From: Isoetes taiwanensis
Taxonomy: Eukaryota; Streptophyta; Lycopodiopsida; Isoetales; Isoetaceae
Length of the DNA stretch: 64,000 nt
Direction: 5' to 3'
Assembly: GCA_021234155.1 (NCBI GenBank)
Contig: JAJEKV010000014.1
Span: 9,133,563 to 9,197,562 of the forward strand
Shown here: in pieces, positions 55,840-64,000 of the stretch
How the letters are laid out: each line of letters begins with the position of its first letter
How positions within the stretch are numbered: position 1 is the stretch's first letter
Made by a program: the position numbers and the translations under genes
Notes under the pieces: model-generated
Database searches by the model: none
What the model was told of the DNA's origin: nothing
What the model saw: only the letters and a program-made list of their open reading frames with translations

Positions 55840-56735
55840 ATGCTCATTAAAGTTTGTCCCTAGGCTTATTTAGGCGAGTCGAGGCCTTCAGAAGAGGGGC
55901 CCCCTGAGCGGAGGATCAACGGTCGGGATAGGGGAACCGGGCTCCGGGAGGGTGGTCATTAGCGTCACGGCCCCAGTGCATGCCTTCATAGAAAAAGGTT
56001 TTGCCTCGGGAACTTTTTGGATCCGCCTCGGGGGGTGGGACTCTCCCATCTTGTGAGGGATCCTGCAAGGTCGGCCTCGTTTGGCTGGGGGGAGGGTGCC
56101 GGCTTGGTTGCCCATAGCCAGAACATTCGGACCGTTCTAATACTAACCCTTTGACCTAGACCTTCTCCAAAAATTCCAAAAATTGGGCTGTGTCTTTGGA
56201 GATGAATTAGGAATCGGTGGCAAAAATCAGAATTTATTTTCATTTACAATGCATTAATTACAATTTATGAATGTCTTGCCACTGCAAAAGCCCCAGACTT
56301 CTAATTGCCACATCGGGAGGAGGACAGGCCCAAACTCCGTTCCGTCGAGTTCCTATTGCTCCAGCGTTTCGGGCCGCGGCTTCTCGGCCAGGTCCCAAGC
56401 GCAATTTGAGACCAAGACTTCGGCCCCCAAGCGCAAACCCTTCTAGAACACGGCAACCTACATGGTTTCGTTTGGAGGCCCTCTCCTTGTCAGATTCGGC
56501 CGGGACCTTGCGCCGTGACTTGACATGGAGTGGGGGTGTTGACGCCAGAGCACGGACCCTAAAATCCCCCCGGAAGCTGCTTGCCCCAAATTTCCTCTCC
56601 CTAAGGCCCTGGGGACGGACGGGCGACCTCCCCTCTCCGGAACTACAATTTGGCTCTGCCAATGGACTCAGAACGTCGACATTGCCTTAGGGACCAAGTT
56701 CTGTGGCCAGAAGGCCAAAACTCGGCCCCCAAAAC
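55840..56735. repeat. GC-rich satellite-type sequence before the second solo LTR
   Basis: Matches 6092-6986. 56490-56735 is nearly identical to the first copy; 55870-56460 is altered at many CAG/CTG and CC sites. Confidence 0.55.
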
Positions 56736-57277
56736 TGTTAGAATCAGAGCTTGGGGTTTGAACCCAAGTATGCCAAGACTCTGTCTCCTTCAAACCCACA
56801 GCTCCTAAAAGGCGCATGCGCTTTTTATATGCACTTTCGGCTCATACCTTTTCATATCTATCATTCATTTATTTATATTCTTATTAACCTGGATATATCC
56901 ACTTGTCAAATCGTGCATGCCCTTCATATAGAAAGTTTTTCAACTTGCCTAAATAATAGGATGCCCTGCTGTCCTTATCTTCCAGCTGTCGTTGACTTTG
57001 ACCGTTGACCAGTCAACCCAAAACCCTAAGTGGCGGGCAGGGGGTGTCTGTGTGTTTCTAGCGAGCCCAGCAACATCCGGGTAGGGTGTGCCCGCCACCT
57101 TTGACTTTGACTTTGACTTTGACTTTGACTTTGACCTACTGCCACTGCTTCTCATAGGTCTCCCCCATTCAACTGCATAGCTTTGAATAACATGACACCA
57201 TTTAACAACTCTAATCTCGCCCTTTGCTTCTCATAGATTAGAATATCACATGACACATAATTTTGTCATTTCCAACA
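56736..57277 (-). mobile_element. Copia solo LTR, second copy
   Basis: 542-bp LTR in the same flanks as the 6987 copy, preceded by AAAAC (56731-56735) and followed by AAAAG/C. It is the duplicated version of the same insertion, not an independent one. Confidence 0.85.
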
Positions 57278-57545
57278 AAAGCGAAAACCCTTCTAGAACA
57301 CGGCAACTCCGCGGGGTTTTCGTTTGAGGCCCTCTCCTTGTCGGTTGGCGGAACCCTTGTCGTGTCTTGGCGTGGAGTGGGGGTGTTAACGCCTTGAGCG
57401 GTGACCCTAAAATCCCCCGAAATTTTGCTTGCCCCGAATTTTCCTCTCCCTAAGGCTTTGGGGACCGGACCGAGGCGACCTCCCCCTCCGGGGCGCAATT
57501 TGGCTCGCCAATGGACTCAAAAGCGTCGACATTGCCCTAGGGATA
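57278..57545. repeat. GC-rich satellite fragment
   Basis: Counterpart of 7523-7796, strongly altered at CTG/CAG sites; ends at the same breakpoint into copia gag (GGGATAGTGGGACATTG). Confidence 0.5.
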
Positions 57546-57955
57546 GTGGGACATTGTTTAATCGGATAGTCCCACATATCTTTAGGCTTCATACCTCGAA
57601 GTTTTAACTTTAAAAGGCGGTTCCTACCTTGCACATAATTATGGCTTGAGCTTCCATAATTTTAGGCTGCGTCTCCTTACGAGCTAGCGAAGTTCCCCCC
57701 TGCGAGACAACTCTTCTTTGCACCTTGGTGTGCACTAGAGCTAGCGGTAGAGCTTGAATCCCACGAACTAGTTGCTCTGCACTTTTTTGCACTACCATCA
57801 ATCAGATACCATAACTTTTCAAACTCGAGCACGCTCCTAATACTTTCCTTCCAGATTTGAAACCCTCCATCCCCTTTAAAAACTTCAATTGTATTAAGCA
57901 AATTTGCACCAAATCTAGTTGTCATGATTACTAGATCTTATAGCTCTGATACCAA
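57546..57955 (-). pseudogene. Copia gag fragment sharing the next LTR
   Basis: Minus-strand gag start (codon 1 at 57925) with its primer-binding site, running to about 57546. It shares the LTR 57956-58478 with the full element on its right. Confidence 0.75.
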
Positions 57956-60900
57956 TGTTAGAATCGAGCTTGGGGTTTTGAACAAGTATGCCAAGACTCT
58001 GTCTCCTTCAAACCCACCCGCTCCTAAAGCTGCATACACCTGCTGAATCTGCACTCAGCTCATACCTTTTCATATCTATCATTCATTTATTTATATTCTT
58101 ATTAACCTGGATATATCCACTTGTCAAATCGTGCATGCCCTTCATATAGAAAGTTTTTCAACTTGCCTAAATAATAGGATGCCTATTTGTCCTTATCTTC
58201 CGGTTTGTCGTTGACTTTGGCCAGTTGACCGATCAACCCAAAACCCTAAGTGGCGGGCAGGGGGTGTCTGTGTGTTTCTAGCGAGCCCAGCAACATCCGG
58301 GTAGGGTGTGCCCGCCACCTTTGACTTTGACTTTGACTTTGACACTGCTTCTCATAGGTCTCCCCCATTCAACTGCATAGCTTTGAATAACATGACACCA
58401 TTTAACAACTCTAATCTACTGCCACTGCTTCTCATAGATTAGAATATCACATGACACATAATTTTGTCATTTCCAACATTCCCCCTTCATGTGATATTCC
58501 CTGTCATCACATTGTAACAATTTCCTTATTTCACGGAATGCGGATAAAGGTAGAGCCTTTGTAAGAATATACGCTCTTTGATCAATTTGTACTAACATAG
58601 GTCAAATGCACTTGATTTCTTTTTTACCATATCTCGATAAAATGAACTTCCATTTCAATGTGTTTTGACCTTTAAATTGCAAAAAGCTGGATTTTTGTCA
58701 TGGCAATACAACTAGTATTATCACAATAAATGATTGTTGGTCCTCTTTGAGCAAATCAAATTACGCCATAAGCCTTCTTTCCCAAATAAGTTCCTTAGTC
58801 AGCGGGGCTCTTTGAGTTGTACTTTCGGCGGCACTAGATAAAGCAATCTTTGCTTTGCTTCTTGCACTTCAAACAGCTGGGGCTCCACCTAATAAAACAA
58901 CATACCACGAAGTTGATTTTTCGTTTATCTAAATCTCCTCCCCAATCGGCATCACAATAAGCCTGCAATTGCAAGTTGGTTTCATTAAATACTATACCAA
59001 AATGCATTGTACCTTTCAAGTATTTGAGAATCCTTTTTCTTTGCATTCGGTGTCCTTTACCAGCCTTGTCATTATACCCTGCGAGAATATTAGCGCAAAT
59101 GCAATGTCGGGCCCTAGTACAATTGGCTACATAGGACAAACAACCAATCAAACTTTTGTAAGGTATTTTCTCCATTTGTTTGCTTTACGTTTTACGTCTT
59201 TGGACTCATATCTGCGAAATTTTATGACCGGGAACCATAGGAGTATTTGCCATATTGCAATCTTCCATATGAAATTTCTTCAACATGTTTTGAATATGCC
59301 TTTGTTGACTCAAAGCTAGTATCCGTTGACTTCTATTCTGTATACATCAATTCCCGAAATCTTTTGAGTTCTCCAAGGTCACTCATTTGAAATCTCTTTT
59401 TCAAAATATCTTTGCAATGGTTTAGTACTCTGCTTCCATTGGCTACCATAATGTTGTCATCAACATCTGAGCAATAATGCACCGGTCATTTCCCATTTTA
59501 AATCGTAAATATTCCCATCATAATTGAGCTTTTCAAAACCTTGTTCCAACAAATATCCATCCATACACTTATACCATTCTGCGGGAGATTGCTTAAGGCC
59601 ATACAACTTTGCTCTATTTAACCTCCACACTTTACCTTTTTCTTCTTCAAATCCGGTGCAAGTTTAGGATATATTTCCTCTTCCAATTTAGCATTGAAAT
59701 CTTTGTACTTACATCCATATGATGTATTTCATAATCCTGAGGCATTTGCAATAGCCAATAGCATTCTTAAAATTTGTTTATCTTCACAAGTGGTGAGAAT
59801 GTTTCATCAAAATCTTCCCCTTTTTTCCCAGTCTGGCTTTGAATTTTTTTGTTCTTTTATCAACACCCGGTTTCACTCGATATATCCACTTACTTCCAAC
59901 TATATTCTTATTCAATGGCATATCTACTACGGTATAAGTGTTTGTTCTCTTAAAAGCACTCATTTCTTCTTCCATGGCACTTAACCAATTTTTTTCATGA
60001 GAATCATGCACTGCTTCATCATAATTTTGAGGTATTTTATCATTTTCTAATATCAAAATGTCAAATCTTGTATTTATTATTAATTTCTCACCAAGCGGAT
60101 CGAGTCTTTTGCTTCTTCATTTTCATTTCTCCCATGTGATTCTAAAACATGTTTAGCTTCCTCTGCCAAAATCTGAGCTTCAGTTCGTCTTGGCTTTCTC
60201 TTGGGTTTAATACCATGATCAACTTCTAACTCTTGATGTTCAATACCAGGTTCCATTTCAGACTCAACAACTTCCTGCGGAATTAATTACGACTCATTGT
60301 CGAGAATCATTTAAATCTGCTGTTCAAGTTTTTAGTTTTATCTTCTTCTTTATTTATTTCTTGTTGTATTTCTGAAATAACATCTTTCCTTTTATTGTCA
60401 CATGGGTTTGAGTTTACCATGGGAATCCTTCTATAAAACTCATTCTCATTAAAAATAACATCCCCTGCTAACTATGATTTTTCTCCTTCTTTGGATCATA
60501 TAGTGCGAATGCTTTTGAGCTTGAATCATATCCTACAAGATATGTTATATATGCCCTATCATCCAATTTCTTTCTTAATTCTTGGGAACATGAACAAAAC
60601 ATAAACATCCATATGCTTTAAATCTGTCATAAGATGGAAGCTTACCGGACAAAAGCCCTTTAATGCTTTCGTAGAAGGTAACAAATTTTGAATATAGGCT
60701 GCTTTGCCTTCACGACTTCATCCTGAGAAAATTTGGTAGGCGAGTATTTTAGCATGGATCTCCACGGCATCTAGTAAGGTCTGTTCTTTCTTTCAGCTAC
60801 TCCATTTTGTTGTGGTGAGTATCTACAAGTTAGTTGCCTCTTGATTCCCTCTGCTTGCACAAAAAACTTAAATTCATCGGATATATACTCACCACCAATG

Positions 60901-63294
60901 CGATCTTATACACTTAATTTTCCTTCGGTTTCTAGCTTCGGTTTCAGCGATAAATAATTTCAAGGCCTCACTTGCTTGATCTTTTGTTTTCAAAATATAA
61001 CTTTTTGTCCTTCTACTAAAATCGTCTATGAAGGTCATGAAATACTTATGTCCACTTAAAGCTGGTAACATTTATAGGACCACATAGATCCGTGTGTACC
61101 AAATCCAAAATGCCCTTTGCTCTTTTATTTGACCTTTTGAATGGTAATCTTGGTTGTTTTCAAGGCGGTGACCACCACATAAAAGTTTTCCTTCTTCTTC
61201 TACTTTTGCGGATATTATACCCTTGTTTTTAGAGCTTCAATTCTTGCGGGATTCACATGACATAGCTTTGTTATGCCAAAGTTTTATATCACGGATATTC
61301 TACCCGGATTAACTTCATGAAGATGATCAATATTAAAACCAAACAAGTTTCCAACTCTTTTGCCAATGAACTTTAATTCATCATTGAAATACTTTACATT
61401 GGATTTGTTCAAATAAAACTTTGTATCCCATATCCACTAAGCCGACACCTGGATATGAGATTTCTTACAAGACTAGGTACACACAAAACCTCTTTTCGGC
61501 ATAACGGGTTTTCCATTCAAATCAAACAACTCCAAAACTCGAGTCTTCTATTTTTCGGGGCCTCCATCACCAAATTTGAACATGGCCTTCTTTCTTTTTT
61601 CCACATTTTTTAACATGTGCATATCACACATTACACTTTTCTCTGCTCTGAATCTATAACCACAAACTTGTTATTATTTCTTCTTGGACTTATAGAAACA
61701 TTACAAGTTAAGCTTTTTCATTACCTCAAGGTGTCATCTTCTATCTCTCCTTCACTACTTTCATGCTTCTCCATTATATTGATACTTGCGGCACCCACGA
61801 AACTTGTCACGCCTCTTCCCCCTCTGTAACCTCGAGGATCTACCACGACCTCTTCCTCTTTTAGGACTTGAGCAATTGAAAAAAAAATGGCCCTTGCCCT
61901 CACAATTAAAACACCTCACTTTTTTTTTTCATTACTTGGACATTCATTCTTCAAATGACCATCTTGATTACATAAATAGCAAGGCCCTACTTTGTCTTGT
62001 GAAAATTTTTTAAAACCAACCTTCTTAGCCTTACCGATTGTACAATACCTCTGCCAGTTGTTCGACTCCTCTTGTGCAACATTAGATTGCTCAAATTCGG
62101 TCGTATCATTACGATAGCATGTTCCTTAGAAGTAGCTACATTTACGAGCAAAGTTGCTAAATGACTATTATGAAAGCCGACCTTGCTAAGGCCAAAATCG
62201 ATCTTTGCTCACTTTCGGAATATTTCCGGCACCTTCAAGATGCGCAATAATAGAGTCAAACCTTTCTAAAAATTAGTTAGGTTATCTTTTTCGACAAGCT
62301 TCATCTTCCTTAACTCCTTTTCCAACATATCTATCGTGAGGAACTCTTTTGTTCATAATGTTTAATCGGATAGTCCCACATATCTTTAGGCTTCATACCT
62401 CGAAGTTTTAACTTTAAAGGCGGTTCCTACCTTGCACATAATTATGGCTTGAGCTTCCATAATTTTAGGCTGCGTCTCCTACGAGCTAGCGAAGTTCCCC
62501 ACCTGCGAGACAACTTCTTTGCACCGCCGGTGTGCACTAGAGCTAGCGGTAGAGCTTGAATCCCACGAACTAGTTGCTCCTGCACTTGCATTTGCACTAC
62601 CATCAATCGGATACCATAACTTTTCAAACTTCGAGCAGCTCCTAATACTTTCCTTCAGTTTTAAACCCTCCATCCCCTTTAAAAACTTCAATTGTATTGA
62701 CAAATTTGCACCAAATCTAGTTGTCATGATTACTAGATCTTATAGCTCGATACCAATGTTAGAATCGAGCTTGGGGTTTGAACAAGTATGCCAAGACTCT
62801 GTCTCTCCTTCAAACCCACCGGCTCCTAAAAGTACGCATACCGCGCTTTTGTATACGCACTTTCGGCTCATACCTTTTCATATCTATCATTCATTTATTT
62901 ATATTCTTATTAACACGGATATATCCACTTGTCAAATCGTGCATGCCCTTCATATAGAAAGTTTTTCAACTTGCCTAAATAATAGGATGCCTCTTTGTCC
63001 TTATCTTCGGTATGTCGTTGACTTTGACCGTTGACGAGTCAACCCAAAACCCTAAGTGGCGGGCGGGGGGGTGTACGTGTGTTTCTAGCGAGCCCGGCAA
63101 CATCCGGGTAGGGTGTGCCACCCACCTTTGACTTTGACTTTGACTTTGACTTTGACGCCCCTTTGCTTCTCATAGGTCTCCCCATTCAACTGCATAGCTT
63201 TGAATAACATGACACCATTTAACAACTCTAATCTCGCCCTTTGCTTCTCATAGATTAGAATATCACATGACACATAATTTTGTCATTTCCAACA
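57956..63294 (-). mobile_element. Second full-length copia copy with both LTRs
   Basis: 3' LTR 57956-58478 and 5' LTR 62757-63294 on the minus strand, internal region 58479-62756. The right flank AAAAG then CGAAAACCC corresponds to the AAAAC target of the other copies. Unlike 27794-32877 it keeps a complete 3' LTR. Internal sequence has many small indels at CTG/CAG, but large clean blocks (59810-60060, 60170-60270, 60960-61060). Confidence 0.85.
58479..62727 (-). pseudogene. Copia gag-pol of the second full copy
   Basis: Gag start at about 62727, zinc knuckles and protease near 61720-62000, integrase near 60350-61130, RT near 59200-59850 and RNase H near 58550-59000. The gag-protease join (near 62005-62018) is in frame here, unlike the 32-kb copy. 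The integrase-RT linker deletion is present (near 59820). The reading frame is otherwise fragmented by short indels. Confidence 0.8.
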
Positions 63295-64000
63295 AAAGCG
63301 AAAACCCTTCTAGAACACGGCAGCTCCACGGGGTTTTACGTTTGGAGGCCCTCTCCTTGTCGATTTGGCGGAACTTTGCCCGTGTCTTGGCGTGGAGTGG
63401 GGGTGTTTTCTTTGGCGGTGACCCTAAAATCCCAATGTGTTTTTGAACTTGCCCGAATTTCCCTCTCCCTAAGGCTTTGAGGGTCCGGGCAGGCGACCTC
63501 CCCTCTCGGGGCGCAATTTGGCTACGCCAATGGACTCAAAAGCGTCGACATTGCCCTAGGGACCAAGTTACGTGCCACTTTGGCGGAAGACCAAAACTTC
63601 GGCCCCCAAAGCGAAAACCCTTCTAGAACACGGCAAGCTCCACGGGGTTTTACGTTTGGGAGGCTAGTTTCATTCTAGTAGTTATGATGCTTTTACGTAA
63701 TCATTTATCTTCATTCTAATAGTTATGATGCTTATATTCTCAATGCAATCTTAGACCAAGTATAGCGTCAAAATGCTAAGGTCAACCCCTTTCAGCGATC
63801 CCACAAACTCCATTTCTTTGACCTTAGCTAACCCTTTGATCTAGACCTTCTCAGAAAATTCTGAAAATTGGGGCCTGTGTCTTTGGAGATGAATTAGGAA
63901 TCCGGTGGCAAAAATCTGAATTTATTTTTCGTACAATGCATTAATTACAATTTATGAATGTCTTGCCTCATATCAAAAGCCCCGGCTTCTACTTGCCACA
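63295..64000. repeat. GC-rich satellite-type sequence at the window's right edge
   Basis: Counterpart of 32878-33580: GAAAACCCTTCTAGAACACGG, the empty-site sequence near 63600, the duplicated TAGTTATGATGCTT (near 63673 and 63720), and the start of a 1.13-kb unit (ATGAATGTCTTGCC at about 63955). Confidence 0.55.

Overview
This window is intergenic repeat sequence from a large plant nuclear genome. The evidence is a Ty1/copia polyprotein with plant-type signatures, a Helitron 3' end, a CACTA-like segment, a degraded PPR-protein gene and one exon of an ARC5/DRP5B-type dynamin, a family of plants and algae. I cannot place it more precisely than land plant. There is no complete cellular gene, no rRNA or tRNA gene, no CRISPR array and no prokaryote-style operon.

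Layout. 1-11334 is a nested block: leader of an LTR element (element A, 1-2925); a 3.2-kb CACTA-like segment with AT repeats, a 110-bp repeat and a 0.9-kb GA tract (2926-6091); GC-rich satellite sequence carrying a copia solo LTR (6092-7796); and copia fragments (7797-11334). 11335-30652 is a tandem array of three 6.45-kb units. Each unit is a minus-strand LTR fragment (element B), the element A LTR plus leader, and a copia 3' half. The third unit runs on into the most complete copia copy (27794-32877, minus strand). 32878-36650 is GC-rich satellite, about 1.13 kb per unit. 36651-45790 is the only largely single-copy stretch. It holds Helitron ends, a PPR pseudogene, a 142-bp palindrome, a foldback element, a dynamin exon, a GAATCT-rich tract and a 212-bp tandem repeat. 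45791-48105 is a head-to-head array of a tRNA-derived SINE-like unit. 48106-64000 repeats the first block in the same order and continues into a second full-length copia (57956-63294).

How it fits together. Copia copies share insertion-site flanks, a coding deletion and junctions, so they look multiplied by segmental duplication rather than by fresh transposition. The ancestral unit appears to be about 13 kb (the 48076-61070 equivalent). The 6.45-kb unit is a shortened form with a roughly 6.5-kb internal deletion at a CCAGC microhomology.

A caution covers the whole window. Differences between copies fall overwhelmingly at CTG and CAG trinucleotides (CTG read as ACG, CG or TTTG; CAG read as CGG), include length changes, and come in patches. 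That is not how natural mutation or cytosine deamination looks. It is what consensus errors at CHG-methylated sites in an incompletely polished long-read assembly would look like. Many frameshifts in the repeat ORFs may therefore be artefacts. I found no convincing new biological system; the strongest observations are this error signature and the structure of the amplified array.
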